A stretch of 47,050 nt of DNA. Source: Chlorobium sp. GTDB taxonomy: Bacteria; Bacteroidota; Chlorobiia; Chlorobiales; Chlorobiaceae. The translations under genes were made by a program, and so were the position numbers. The notes beneath the pieces were generated by a model. That model was not told the origin of the DNA and searched no databases. It saw only the letters and a program-made list of their open reading frames with translations. The first letter of the stretch is position 1. Each line of letters begins with the position of its first letter. The stretch is from assembly GCA_005843815.1 (NCBI GenBank), contig SZYA01000087.1, forward strand, positions 1-47,050, written 5' to 3'. Shown piece after piece: positions 21,638 to 31,622 of this stretch.

Positions 21638-22156
21638 TTACTGCTTTTGCTTTGCGATTTGATCAAGCGCACAGACGAGGTTTCTCATGACCGCATTGAC
21701 CACCATCGGAACAGAACTTACTACACTGTTGACCAGCCCAGCCGCACGTCCAATATTTTCAGTCTTTGTCAACATCTCAGAAAGCATCCCCAGCGAATCA
21801 GCTCCAAAAACGACACCGTCAATTGAAGCCATCTTGAACTTCAGGGAGTCATTGACTTTGCAGAACTTCTTGATAACTTTTGCAGGCGCTACCGGATCAT
21901 CATACCCAAAAGCAACACCAGTAGTGTACGCAAGACCCGGCGCAAGCTTGTCTGCACCAGCAAGATCCTTAAGTGCCTTTTTAATGAGCGTGTTTTTTAC
22001 AACACGATACTCAACACCAACTTTCCTGAACTCCGTACGCAATTCAGCCATCTTACCAACACTTAATCCCTGAAATTCCGTCAGATATATACCCTGCGAC
22101 CTGTTGATCTTTTCAGCAACTTCCTGAACAACCAGCTCTTTTTTATCTCGCTTCAT
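21638..22156 (-). CDS. rplJ: 50S ribosomal protein L10
   Basis: L10 anchors the L7/L12 dimers to the large subunit. The 172-residue length is normal, with the rRNA-binding N-terminal domain (~1-135, MKRDKKELVVQEVAEKINRS; VVKNTLIKKAL) and a C-terminal helix that binds L7/L12 (~140-172). rplJ begins 17 bases after rplA, leaving no space for the long L10-binding leader that controls rplJL in E. coli, so feedback by L10 at that place seems unlikely here. Confidence 0.97.
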   Translation of the reverse strand: MKRDKKELVVQEVAEKINRSQGIYLTEFQGLSVGKMAELRTEFRKVGVEYRVVKNTLIKKALKDLAGADKLAPGLAYTTGVAFGYDDPVAPAKVIKKFCKVNDSLKFKMASIDGVVFGADSLGMLSEMLTKTENIGRAAGLVNSVVSSVPMVVNAVMRNLVCALDQIAKQKQ

Positions 22157-22173
22157 CGTGTAAACCGTTTTTA

Positions 22174-22863
22174 TTAGGCGACAAATTTTTCCATTTTAAC
22201 CTTCACGCTCGGGGACATAGTGCTTGAAAGCGCAATACCCTGAACATATTGACCCTTGGCGGCTGATGGCTTGAGCCGTACAACCTCCTTGAGAAAGCTG
22301 GTAATATTGACAACCAACTGCTCGGGGGGAAACGAAACCTTGCCGACAGGCGCATGAACATTCCCTGCCTTATCAACCCTGAACTCTATCTTACCCGCCT
22401 TTACCTCTCTGACAGCCTTGGCCACATCCATTGTCACGGTTCCGGACTTAGGATTTGGCATTAAACCGCGAGGTCCAAGAATTTTGGCAACTTTGCCCAA
22501 CTGACCCATCACATCCGGAGTGGCAATAATAACATCAACACCGGTCCATCCCTCCTGAATCTTCTCAATATACTCTTCAAAACCAACCAGATCGGCCCCG
22601 GCCTCACGTGCTTCATCTGCCTTTGCCTCTTTGCAAACAACAAGAACAGAAACAGTCTTTCCAGTGCCATGAGGAAGCATAACAGTGCCTCGAACAACCT
22701 GATCGGCATGCCGGGGATCAACCCCCAGTTTCACCGCAACATCAACGGTTGCATCAAATTTCGCCTGCGTAATCTCCCTGACCTTCTCTACAGCATCTGC
22801 AAGATCGTACTCACGAAAACGCTCGACCTTTGATACTGCCTCTTTGTATTTTTTACCAGCCAT
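22174..22863 (-). CDS. rplA: 50S ribosomal protein L1
   Basis: L1 binds 23S rRNA in the mobile L1 stalk near the E site and often represses its own operon. The frame extends to an ATG at 22878, but the family start [16 protein letters not shown] at ATG 22863 gives the usual 229 residues. The two-domain fold is clear: domain I with [20 protein letters not shown], inserted domain II (~68-160) with [21 protein letters not shown], and the C-terminal return to domain I. It lies 73 bases after rplK and 17 before rplJ. Confidence 0.97.
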   Translation of the reverse strand: MAGKKYKEAVSKVERFREYDLADAVEKVREITQAKFDATVDVAVKLGVDPRHADQVVRGTVMLPHGTGKTVSVLVVCKEAKADEAREAGADLVGFEEYIEKIQEGWTGVDVIIATPDVMGQLGKVAKILGPRGLMPNPKSGTVTMDVAKAVREVKAGKIEFRVDKAGNVHAPVGKVSFPPEQLVVNITSFLKEVVRLKPSAAKGQYVQGIALSSTMSPSVKVKMEKFVA

Positions 22864-22936
22864 TATTTTTTTGTCCAAGTGGTTAAAAAAGCGGCCTTTC
22901 GACCTCCCACATCCCTAAACCCTAAAAATTGTACTG

Positions 22937-23362
22937 CTAATCCTGAACAGTAATACCCATGCTTCTTGCGGTACCCCTGATCATCTCCTCAGCTCCTCTA
23001 CTGTCAAAAGCATTAAGATCAGGCCTCTTCAACTCGGCAATCTTGCGAACCTGCTCAGCAGTGACCGTACCGACCTTGTTGCGATTTGGCTCCCCTGAAC
23101 CCTTCTTGAGATTTGCCTCCTTCAGAAGAAGCACCGCTGCCGGGGGGGTTTTGGTAATAAAGGTGAACGACTTGTCAGAGTACACTGTAATTACCACAGG
23201 GATGATCATCCCTGCTTCAGCCTGGGTCTTTGCATTAAACTGTTTGCAAAACTCCATTATATTTACACCCTTCTGACCAAGGGCAGGACCAACAGGTGGA
23301 GCTGGATTGGCAGCACCTGCAGGGATCTGAAGCTTGATAAAGCCGATTACCTTTTTTGCCAT
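22937..23362 (-). CDS. rplK: 50S ribosomal protein L11
   Basis: L11 forms the GTPase-associated centre with 23S rRNA and is needed for RelA activation in many bacteria. The 141-residue chain is standard: [39 protein letters not shown], and the C-terminal RNA-binding domain ending in [11 protein letters not shown]. It starts 40 bases after nusG. The short nusG-rplK gap contains a small inverted repeat (GCTTAA/TTAAGC) but not a clear copy of a known L1 operator. Confidence 0.98.
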   Translation of the reverse strand: MAKKVIGFIKLQIPAGAANPAPPVGPALGQKGVNIMEFCKQFNAKTQAEAGMIIPVVITVYSDKSFTFITKTPPAAVLLLKEANLKKGSGEPNRNKVGTVTAEQVRKIAELKRPDLNAFDSRGAEEMIRGTARSMGITVQD

Positions 23363-23402
23363 AATCTATTTCTATTCAGAAGCTTAAATGACTTAAGCCC
23401 TA

Positions 23403-23981
23403 TTATTGGGAAACTGACTTAACCTGCGAAAAATCAAGCTCAGTGGGCGTACTGCGACCAAAAAAGCTGATCATAACTTTAACTTTCATTCTTTCCGTAC
23501 AAACCTCGTGAACCATACCCGTCAACGAACTGAACGGACCATCAATAACCTTTACTGAGTCTCCAATCCTGAACGGCGCCTCAACATTGGTACGGTGCTC
23601 GACAGTTGTCTCTGGCTCAAGTATTTTTTCCACCTCATCAGGCCTCAATGGAGTAGGGACATCATCTACCCCAAGAAACCCCATAACAGAGGGAATATCA
23701 AGAATCAAATTCCTTGTCTGCTTGTCCAGTACTGCCTCAATAAGGACATAACCAGGAAAAGCGTTTTTTGTCAAACTTCTTTTTTTACCGTTTTTTACCT
23801 CTACAAAGCGCTCATAAGGAACATAAATCTGCAATATCTTCTCAGCAAGACCAAATCGAATCACATCGGCATCTATAGCCTCCTTGACCTTGCGCTCATG
23901 GCCTGAATAAATCCGGAGTGCATACCAGCGCGCAACCGGAACACCCTGAACATCAACATCCTTTTTTCTTGCGCTCATCAA
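23403..23981 (-). CDS. nusG: Transcription termination/antitermination protein NusG
   Basis: NusG binds the RNA polymerase clamp, raises processivity and links transcription with Rho or the ribosome. The 192-residue protein has the NGN domain (~18-118, RWYALRIYSGHERKVKEAI; NAFPGYVLIE) and a C-terminal KOW domain (~138-190, FRIGDSVKVIDGPFSSLTGM). Two adjacent Met codons begin the frame; either could serve. It lies between secE and rplK in the classical order, 21 bases after secE. Confidence 0.97.
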   Translation of the reverse strand: MMSARKKDVDVQGVPVARWYALRIYSGHERKVKEAIDADVIRFGLAEKILQIYVPYERFVEVKNGKKRSLTKNAFPGYVLIEAVLDKQTRNLILDIPSVMGFLGVDDVPTPLRPDEVEKILEPETTVEHRTNVEAPFRIGDSVKVIDGPFSSLTGMVHEVCTERMKVKVMISFFGRSTPTELDFSQVKSVSQ

Positions 23982-24002
23982 TTCAATCTTAACACTGTTA
24001 CC

Positions 24003-24194
24003 CTACAACAACTTCCCCATAACAAAACTTATTACCCAGTCGACAAGAAATGTAAATGCCGCAAGAATCCCGGAAACCGTCAGAACAACAATCGTAAAAT
24101 CCTTGACCTCATCCTTGCCCGGCCAGATAACTTTCCGCATTTCACTCACCACATCACGATAATACTGACCTGCCTTGCCGATATAATTGTTCAT
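24003..24194 (-). CDS. secE: Preprotein translocase subunit SecE
   Basis: SecE clamps SecY in the SecYEG channel of the inner membrane. The open frame extends upstream to 24266, but that part lies inside the tRNA-Trp gene; ATG 24194 gives a 63-residue protein of the short single-span type. It has the amphipathic helix with the conserved EMRKVIWPGKDEV (~18-30) and one membrane span (~33-57, TIVVLTVSGILAAFTFLVDW). It is followed by nusG, as in most bacteria. Confidence 0.95.
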   Translation of the reverse strand: MNNYIGKAGQYYRDVVSEMRKVIWPGKDEVKDFTIVVLTVSGILAAFTFLVDWVISFVMGKLL

Positions 24195-24239
24195 GAATCT
24201 AAGGTGCGGAATAAAATACAGTGAAAATTTGCCATTTTG

Positions 24240-24312
24240 CACGTCAGGAGGGAATCGAACCCCCAACCTGCGGTTTTGGAGACCGCTGCTCTACCAATTA
24301 AGCTACTGACGT
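24240..24312 (-). tRNA. tRNA-Trp (CCA)
   Basis: A full cloverleaf is visible: 7-bp acceptor ACGTCAG/CTGACGT, D arm GCTT/GAGC, anticodon stem GCGGT/ACCGC with loop CTCCAAA (anticodon CCA), T arm with TTCGATT and G73, the usual tryptophan discriminator. CCA is not encoded directly after it. It is the last tRNA of the cluster, 45 bases before secE. Confidence 0.97.
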
Positions 24313-24336
24313 ATCATCCAATTCCCCCAAAACCTG

Positions 24337-24409
<73 letters not shown>

Positions 24410-24432
24410 CTGATACTACGATATAAAGGCTG

Positions 24433-24514
24433 TGGGTAGGGGAGGATTCGAACCTCCGAAGACAGAGTCGACAGATTTACAGTCTGTTGCGTTTAACCAC
24501 TTCGCTACCTACCC
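24433..24514 (-). tRNA. tRNA-Tyr (GTA)
   Basis: An 82-base class II tRNA: acceptor GGGTAGG/CCTACCC, anticodon loop CTGTAAA (anticodon GTA) on stem CAGA/TCTG, a long variable arm (CGACTCTGTCTTC), T arm GGAGG/CCTCC with TTCGAAT, and A73. Confidence 0.97.
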
Positions 24515-24528
24515 ATACAACAATTCAG

Positions 24529-24601
24529 AGCTGGTGATGGGACTCGAACCCGCAACCTGCTGATTACAAATCAGCTGCTCTACCAATTGAGCTACACCAG
24601 C
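24529..24601 (-). tRNA. tRNA-Thr (TGT)
   Basis: Acceptor GCTGGTG/CACCAGC, D stem GCTC/GAGC, anticodon stem GCTGA/TCAGC with loop TTTGTAA (anticodon TGT), T loop TTCGAGT and T73. The T stem GCGGG/CCCAT has a C-A mismatch and a terminal G-T pair. It is the first gene of the tRNA-secE-nusG-ribosomal-rpoBC unit. Confidence 0.95.
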
Positions 24602-24629
24602 AGCCCATTGCTCAAAAAACATGGACGGT

Positions 24630-24658
24630 AATATAATGACTGCGATTATAAATTACAA
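24630..24658 (-). promoter_or_regulatory. Candidate promoter of the tRNA-secE-nusG-rpl-rpoBC unit
   Basis: On the minus strand TTGTAA (24658-24653), a 17-base spacer and TATATT (24635-24630) form a good sigma-70-like promoter. Its start point would fall about 20 bases before the first tRNA, which fits a stable-RNA promoter. Confidence 0.55.
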
Positions 24659-24677
24659 AGGAAAAACGATGATTTAA

Positions 24678-25463
24678 TTATTCATCGTTGACCGCCGCAA
24701 AATAACTGGCAAGACGCACCACTGTTTTTCGTGAAGCCAATCTTTGTGAAAATACCAGGATGGCATCAAGCAGAGTGGGGAATATCCGCATCCGATTATT
24801 TTTCAACCCTCTCATTGCAGCATGAACAACCACATCCACGCCAGAAAGCGGCAAACGAATCTTCTTGACATTATGTCCTGCATGGTCAAAAAAACCTGTT
24901 GCAATAAATCCGGGACAGACAACAATAACATGTACCCCTTTATCCTGCAATTCCATAAACAGCGATTCACTGAGCGTGATTACAAATGCCTTGCTTGCAG
25001 AATAGAGGCCAAGTCCGGGGACTCCCTGCAACCCTCCAAGTGAAGCAATATTGATGATATTCCCTTGTCTCCGCGAAACCATTCCAGGCAAAAACAGGCG
25101 GGTAAGCGTCGCCATTGCCATCATGTTAACCATCATAATATCATCAAGCTTTCCCATCGGGATATCATCAAAATACCCCGCTTGAGACAATCCTGCACAA
25201 TTCACAAGAAAATCTATCTTGATATGATGCTGGCAGCAAAATTCATACACTGAAACAGGTGCATCAACGTGGCTCAAATCCTCAACACACACCTCAACCC
25301 TAATCCCTCTCTCTCTACGCAATTCTTCAGCAAGAGCATATAGCTTCGCCTCAGAGCGGGCAACAAGTACAAGGTTGTGACCTCTTGCAGCAAACTCACG
25401 GGCAAAAGCTTCACCGATCCCCATTGAAGCCCCCGTAATCAGGGTAAAAAAGATATCCGGCAC
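24678..25463 (-). CDS. Short-chain dehydrogenase/reductase (substrate unknown)
   Basis: This is a classical SDR of 261 residues with a Rossmann fold: the dinucleotide-binding motif TGASMGIG at 10-17, NCAG at ~88-91, and the catalytic residues Ser141, Tyr154 and Lys158 (YSASK). Arg36 in VLVARSEAK after the second strand suggests NADP(H). No membrane anchor was seen. It begins with GTG only six bases after the ispG stop, so it is co-transcribed with ispG, but closeness does not prove a role in isoprenoid synthesis. The substrate cannot be read from the sequence. Confidence 0.9.
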   Translation of the reverse strand: MPDIFFTLITGASMGIGEAFAREFAARGHNLVLVARSEAKLYALAEELRRERGIRVEVCVEDLSHVDAPVSVYEFCCQHHIKIDFLVNCAGLSQAGYFDDIPMGKLDDIMMVNMMAMATLTRLFLPGMVSRRQGNIINIASLGGLQGVPGLGLYSASKAFVITLSESLFMELQDKGVHVIVVCPGFIATGFFDHAGHNVKKIRLPLSGVDVVVHAAMRGLKNNRMRIFPTLLDAILVFSQRLASRKTVVRLASYFAAVNDE

Positions 25464-25469
25464 TCTCTC

Positions 25470-27530
25470 TCAGCGGAGATCAATCGGCTCAACCCACTTT
25501 CCCCGCTCCTTTACAAGCGCTATCAGTCGATCAACTGCTTCATCTTCGGCAATATTTTCTGCGACACACTCTCGACCGACGTAGAGACTGATACGATTCT
25601 TCCCTGCACCGACATAGCCGAAATCAGCATCAGCCATCTCTCCGGGACCATTGACCACACAACCCATAATACCAATCTTCAACCCCTTGAGTTGCCCCAT
25701 GCGCTGCTTGATTGCCGCAACTGCCTTTTCGAGTTCAAAGTAGGTTCTTCCGCAGCCAGGACAAGAGATAAATTCTGTCTTTGACATTCTGATTCTTGCA
25801 CCCTGCAGAATATTGAAGGCGAGATTAATCTCATCATCGGATGAGAGTGTCGTCTGCAACGAAAGCATGTCACCAATACCATCGCTGAAAAGCGTCCCGG
25901 CCTGAACCGAACTGCTGATTATATTTTCAAGTCGCCCGGACTCCTCTCCCTTGAAACGAACTACAAGAGGATAATCAAGCGACCGGTTGTTAAACGACTG
26001 CATGAGCCTCCGATAGACAAAAACAACCTGCACTGATAAAACGGAAAAAAGAAGTCGCTGTACTCCCATCTTGCGCAGCTTTTCGGCAAGATGGGCAAGT
26101 ACCCTGGCAGGAACAGCATTCCCGGACTCTTTATGGAGAAAACATAACTCGACCGCAGCAAGAGGCTTATTGCAAAGAAGCTGCAAAAATTCATTCTCAA
26201 GTCGCTCACCCTCAAGAATATCAAATCGTACCTTTGACACTTTATTGAGTAACCTGGGAAACAGTATAACATCGCTTGTCGAGGCAACCACAAAACGACC
26301 ACTATCCCCCAGCCTTCCAAGCAGCTCATCCAGAGAATCAAGATCTGCTGCACTGTTGACAGGAACTGAAACAAACTCTGAACGGATGGCATCCTGAGGC
26401 TTTCCTGAAGCAAGCCTCAGCGTTATCTCTTCAAAAATTTTATCGTTATCTGAGAGTAACGTGTGTACCTCCGTTTCCACCCTCGGCACAGTATCTCCCC
26501 CTATCGTAAAATCCGCAAGAACCATCTCACTGGCAGCCCTGCGTTGATAAGCGAATGGATTGAACGGCGGCAATTCATCGGACATAAGGACTGAATATGT
26601 CTGCTTGTTGCGACTCTCTATGATATGCCTCAGCGGAATATGCCCCCTGTCCCCATTGACAAGATGAAAATCATTGTATTTTTTGACAAGAGCAAAACCA
26701 ACAGGCACCTCACTGACAGGGTCTTCAGTCAATGAAACCCTGATGGTATCACCAAGCCCATCCTCAAGCAGTGCGCCGATACCCATGGCCGACTTGACCC
26801 GACCCTCATCACCATCTCCAGCCTCGGTCACTCCAAGATGAAGGGGATATGCGTAACGAAGTTCAGCATCCGCCTGCTGAACTAGCAGTCGGTATGCCTG
26901 AATCATCACCCGAACATTGGAAGATTTCATTGAAAAAAGAATCTCGTAATATCCCATCGCTTCACAGATTCTCGCAAACTCAAGAGCAGCTTCGACCATC
27001 CCTTCAGGTGAATTACCGTAACGACTGACAATTCTGTCGGACAAAGAGCCATGATTGGTACCAATACGCATGGATACCCCATACTCGCGCGCCTTTTCCA
27101 CCAGAGGAGCAAATTCAAGCCGGACCTGCTCTATCTCCTTCAGATACTCCTCTTCTGAATATTGATTGTTTGAAAACTTCTGTGTATTGGCATAATTACC
27201 AGGATTAATGCGGATGTTTTCAACAAATTCAACGGCTTTGAGCGCTGCCCGAGCAGAAAAATGGATGTCGGCGACAAGCGGCGTATCAATTTTATCGCGA
27301 CGAAGCTGCTCCCGGATGTTTCTCAGGTTTTCAGCATCCTTCTCTGTCGGCACGGTAAGCCTTATTATTTCGCAACCAGCTTCATAGAGCCTCCTGCACT
27401 GCGCAACGGTTGCTTCAGTATCAAGAGTGTGTGTATTGGTCATGGATTCTACCCGTATCGGCTGATATCCTCCCAAAAAGAGATTTCCAAATACAACTTC
27501 ACGAGTTAAACGACGACGATACTGGTACAT
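25470..27530 (-). CDS. ispG: 4-hydroxy-3-methylbut-2-enyl diphosphate synthase, long three-domain form
   Basis: IspG (GcpE) makes 4-hydroxy-3-methylbut-2-enyl diphosphate in the MEP isoprenoid pathway with electrons from ferredoxin or flavodoxin. At 686 residues it is far longer than the ~370-residue form of most bacteria: an extra domain (~290-570) lies between the TIM barrel (~1-280, VRVESMTNTHTLD) and the iron-sulfur domain. This matches the three-domain type known from plants, Chlamydiae and the Bacteroidetes/Chlorobi group. The cluster cysteines are C590, C593 (CPGCGRTYFELE) and C624 (GIMGCVVNGPGEM). It lies 27 bases after the divIC/ftsB-like gene and 6 before the SDR. In this organism its product feeds chlorophyll tails, carotenoids and menaquinone. 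Confidence 0.95.
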   Translation of the reverse strand: MYQYRRRLTREVVFGNLFLGGYQPIRVESMTNTHTLDTEATVAQCRRLYEAGCEIIRLTVPTEKDAENLRNIREQLRRDKIDTPLVADIHFSARAALKAVEFVENIRINPGNYANTQKFSNNQYSEEEYLKEIEQVRLEFAPLVEKAREYGVSMRIGTNHGSLSDRIVSRYGNSPEGMVEAALEFARICEAMGYYEILFSMKSSNVRVMIQAYRLLVQQADAELRYAYPLHLGVTEAGDGDEGRVKSAMGIGALLEDGLGDTIRVSLTEDPVSEVPVGFALVKKYNDFHLVNGDRGHIPLRHIIESRNKQTYSVLMSDELPPFNPFAYQRRAASEMVLADFTIGGDTVPRVETEVHTLLSDNDKIFEEITLRLASGKPQDAIRSEFVSVPVNSAADLDSLDELLGRLGDSGRFVVASTSDVILFPRLLNKVSKVRFDILEGERLENEFLQLLCNKPLAAVELCFLHKESGNAVPARVLAHLAEKLRKMGVQRLLFSVLSVQVVFVYRRLMQSFNNRSLDYPLVVRFKGEESGRLENIISSSVQAGTLFSDGIGDMLSLQTTLSSDDEINLAFNILQGARIRMSKTEFISCPGCGRTYFELEKAVAAIKQRMGQLKGLKIGIMGCVVNGPGEMADADFGYVGAGKNRISLYVGRECVAENIAEDEAVDRLIALVKERGKWVEPIDLR

Positions 27531-27557
27531 GTAATAATTAAGAACTATTAGAAAAAA

Positions 27558-27902
27558 TTATTCCCCTTTGATGATAAACAGAGTTTCTCCCTTCCGCCGA
27601 AAATTATATCGCTCTCTCGCCGCCTTTTCAATACTGTCAGGCTCACGGGCATGGAGAATTCGCTGTTCGTTATCAACCATTTTCTGTTGCTCAACTTTCT
27701 GCCGGACAAGCAGAGAACGATATTCTGTTTCCATACGAATTCTTTTCACAACTCCATAATCATCAAAAAGAAACCAGAGGACAATTACAACAGCCGCAAC
27801 CCTGAAAAGAATCTGTTTCGGATTAGAGGTGATATACTCCCAGATAGTATCGAACTTGATACGCTTGATGAACTTTTTCACATCCAGAACAGTTGAATTC
27901 AC
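27558..27902 (-). CDS. FtsB/DivIC-like septum formation initiator protein
   Basis: A 114-residue bitopic protein: cytoplasmic N-terminus (~1-30), one membrane span (~31-47, ILFRVAAVVIVLWFLF), a coiled-coil (~53-85, RMETEYRSLLVRQKVEQQKM) and the family's C-terminal signature EKAARERYNFRRKGE. Such proteins join FtsL and FtsQ/DivIB in the division complex at the septum. Distinguishing FtsB from DivIC by sequence alone is not safe. In many bacteria ftsB follows eno, as here, though a terminator separates the two. Confidence 0.85.
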   Translation of the reverse strand: MNSTVLDVKKFIKRIKFDTIWEYITSNPKQILFRVAAVVIVLWFLFDDYGVVKRIRMETEYRSLLVRQKVEQQKMVDNEQRILHAREPDSIEKAARERYNFRRKGETLFIIKGE

Positions 27903-27922
27903 AGAGTCTTGTAGCAGTGGGT

Positions 27923-27968
27923 AGAGAGATAAAATGCAAGGGAACCATTGATGAAAGGGTTCCCTGCA
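27923..27968 (-). terminator. Intrinsic terminator after eno
   Basis: On the minus strand the arms 27958-27968 and 27935-27946 form an 11-bp stem with one bulged A and an 11-base loop, followed by TTTTATCTCTC. It starts 9 bases after the eno stop, so eno is largely uncoupled from the genes downstream. Confidence 0.75.
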
Positions 27969-27976
27969 AAATTAAT

Positions 27977-29302
<1,326 letters not shown>

Positions 29303-29512
29303 TTATAGTTATTGCGTACTTTTTGCTTTCAAGCGGGTTTCCCGGCCAGAGCATTTAAAGCATACCCTAAAATATATCTTTTTTTCCCGACCATTTCATT
29401 GTTACCGCTACAGCAAATCGTACTTTTTTTTGTTTATTACTGTTCTTGCAGCTTTCGATGGGGTGAAACTGCAGTCTGAAATTTCGTCATCTGATAAAAC
29501 AGGAGTCATACC

Positions 29513-31585
29513 ATGCAAGCCGTACAACCGGATCAATTGCGAAACATTGTCATTACAGGCCATGCTGGAAGCGGCAAGACCATTCTCGCTGAATCACTTG
29601 CACTCACGATGGGTGTGATCAACCGACTCGGCAGTATTGAAGAAGGGAACACCATATCTGATTACTCAACGGATGAGATTGAGAGAAAACACAGTCTGAA
29701 CACCAGTCTCATCAATGGATTCTGGAATGATCATAAAATCAATATTATTGATACCCCCGGCCTGCTTGATTTTCATGGTGACGTGAAATCGGCTATGCGC
29801 ATTGCTGACACCGTACTGATTACGGTCAACTCCACTTCCGGTGTCGAAGTGGGCACTGACACCGTCTGGGAATATACCAGGGAGTACTACAAACCAACAA
29901 TGTTTGTCTTGACAAAACTGGATGCTGATCGTGCCAGCTTCAAAACCACCATACAGGGACTTAAAGATCATTTCGGAAATCTTGTAACACCTATACAGTT
30001 CCCTGCCGACGAAGGACTTGGTCACCACACCCTTATTGATATCCTGTTAATGAAACTGTTGGAGTTCAGCCCCGATAAACCTGGTGAGATGACCGTTTCG
30101 GATATTCCTGATCTTTACCTTAACCGTGCAGAGGAGCTTCACCAGCAACTTGTAGAGGCTGTTGCCGAGACTGATGAAGAGCTGATGAACAAGTTTTTTG
30201 ACGTTGGGAACCTCACAGAAGATGAACTGAGATCAGGAATACAATCAGCGCTTCTCACAAGAACCTTTTTTCCTGTTTTCTGTACCTCTCCACTACACCT
30301 TATCGGAACAGAGAGATTGCTCAATGCTGTTACGAACATCTGCCCCTCTCCAATTGAACGCGGACCTGAACATGCGATCTGTACAGTTGATGAAACAAAA
30401 AAATTGATTCAACCCAATCCTGATGGCCCAACTCTTGCCTTTATCTTCAAAACAATGTCTGAACCTCGTGTGGGTGAAATTTCCTACCTCAGGGTTTACT
30501 CGGGGCATATTGAAAGCGGTCATGAACTGATTGATGTACAAACTGAACAACTTCAGAAACTTGGGCAAATCTACACCATTCTTGGCCAAAAGAAAACTCC
30601 GGTTGAAAAACTACTCGCCGGGGATATCGGTATGGTCGTTAAACTGAAAGATGCTCATACCAACGATACACTGGCCGACAAAGGGACAAGCTGCAGAATA
30701 AGTCCTATTATTTTTCCCATTCCTGTCCTGGCCACAGCAATCATGCCTCTTACTCAAGGTGATGAAGAAAAGATTTCTGAAGGTCTCCACCATCTCCATG
30801 AGGAAGATCCGAGCTTTACCATTGTGCACGATGTTGAATTCAACCAGACAATTCTGAAAACCCTTGGTGAAACTCATCTTGACACCATTATCAGCAGACT
30901 TCAGACAAAGTTTAATGTTAAAGTCGAGATTGCACCAATTAAAATCCCTTATCGAGAAACTATAAGGGTTGCATCATCTTCACAGGGCAAATATAAAAAA
31001 CAATCCGGGGGCAAAGGACAATATGGAGATGTCTGGATAAAAATTGAACCATTGGCACGGGATACAGGCATTGAATTTGCAAGCGAAATTGTGGGTGGTG
31101 TCGTGCCATCGAGATATCTTCCTGCAGTTGAAAAAGGACTAAGAGAAACCATAACAACAGGTATTCTTGCTGGTTACCCTGTTGTTGATCTTAAAGCTGT
31201 GGCGTTCGACGGTTCCTATCACCCCGTGGACAGTTCTGAATTCGCCTTCAAGATAGCAGGAAGTATGGCCTTCAAGAACGCATTCGACAAAGCAAAACCG
31301 TTCATCCTTGAGCCAATCTATGCGTTGGACGTTTATGCCCCTGAGCACTATACTGGTGAAATTGTGGGTGATATTTCAAGCAAACGAGGTAAAATTCTTG
31401 GTATGGAGTCAGACGTACAGATGCAGATCATTCATGCACATATTCCACAGGCCGCACTGACAGCATTCCATCATGCTCTGACTCGCCTGACGCAGAGCAG
31501 AGCAAGATACTCTTACAGTTTCAGCCACTACGAAGAGGCGCCTCCAGATATTGCACAGAAGATCATCGCTGAAAAGAGAGACTGA
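29513..31585 (+). CDS. EF-G-like translational GTPase (EF-G2/FusA2 type)
   Basis: The 690-residue chain has all five EF-G domains: GTPase domain with G1 GHAGSGKT (16-23), G3 DTPGLLDF (80-87) and G4 TKLD (134-137); a beta-barrel domain (~290-380, LAFIFKTMSEPRVGEISYLR); and domains III-V (HEEDPSFTI; GKGQYGDVWIKIEP; LEPIYALDVYAPEHYTGEIVGDISSKRGKI). It departs from the housekeeping EF-G: the catalytic histidine of DTPGHVDF is Leu84, NKxD is TKLD, and the switch I segment RGITI is replaced (ERKHSLNTS). These traits match the EF-G-like clade that includes mycobacterial FusA2. The true fusA is expected elsewhere. AGGAG sits eight bases before the ATG. Its role is unknown; ribosome binding without normal translocation is possible. 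Confidence 0.9.
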   Translation: MQAVQPDQLRNIVITGHAGSGKTILAESLALTMGVINRLGSIEEGNTISDYSTDEIERKHSLNTSLINGFWNDHKINIIDTPGLLDFHGDVKSAMRIADTVLITVNSTSGVEVGTDTVWEYTREYYKPTMFVLTKLDADRASFKTTIQGLKDHFGNLVTPIQFPADEGLGHHTLIDILLMKLLEFSPDKPGEMTVSDIPDLYLNRAEELHQQLVEAVAETDEELMNKFFDVGNLTEDELRSGIQSALLTRTFFPVFCTSPLHLIGTERLLNAVTNICPSPIERGPEHAICTVDETKKLIQPNPDGPTLAFIFKTMSEPRVGEISYLRVYSGHIESGHELIDVQTEQLQKLGQIYTILGQKKTPVEKLLAGDIGMVVKLKDAHTNDTLADKGTSCRISPIIFPIPVLATAIMPLTQGDEEKISEGLHHLHEEDPSFTIVHDVEFNQTILKTLGETHLDTIISRLQTKFNVKVEIAPIKIPYRETIRVASSSQGKYKKQSGGKGQYGDVWIKIEPLARDTGIEFASEIVGGVVPSRYLPAVEKGLRETITTGILAGYPVVDLKAVAFDGSYHPVDSSEFAFKIAGSMAFKNAFDKAKPFILEPIYALDVYAPEHYTGEIVGDISSKRGKILGMESDVQMQIIHAHIPQAALTAFHHALTRLTQSRARYSYSFSHYEEAPPDIAQKIIAEKRD

Positions 31586-31599
31586 GGAGCACAGATGAG

Positions 31600-31622
31600 G
31601 GGGCAGACACCCGGTTTGCCCC
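31600..31622. terminator. Short hairpin between the convergent EF-G-like and glycosyltransferase genes
   Basis: GGGGCA (31600-31605) and TGCCCC (31617-31622) pair over 6 bp, with an 11-base loop, in the 36-base gap between facing stop codons. No T-run follows on either strand, so the terminator call is weak. Confidence 0.3.

Noticed and set aside
22864..22878. Upstream ATG for rplA (MDKKI extension)
   Set aside because: ATG 22863 gives [10 protein letters not shown] and the standard 229-residue L1.
24195..24266. N-terminal extension of secE to 24266
   Set aside because: The extra codons lie partly within tRNA-Trp (24240-24312) and encode nothing like SecE; ATG 24194 gives the family start.
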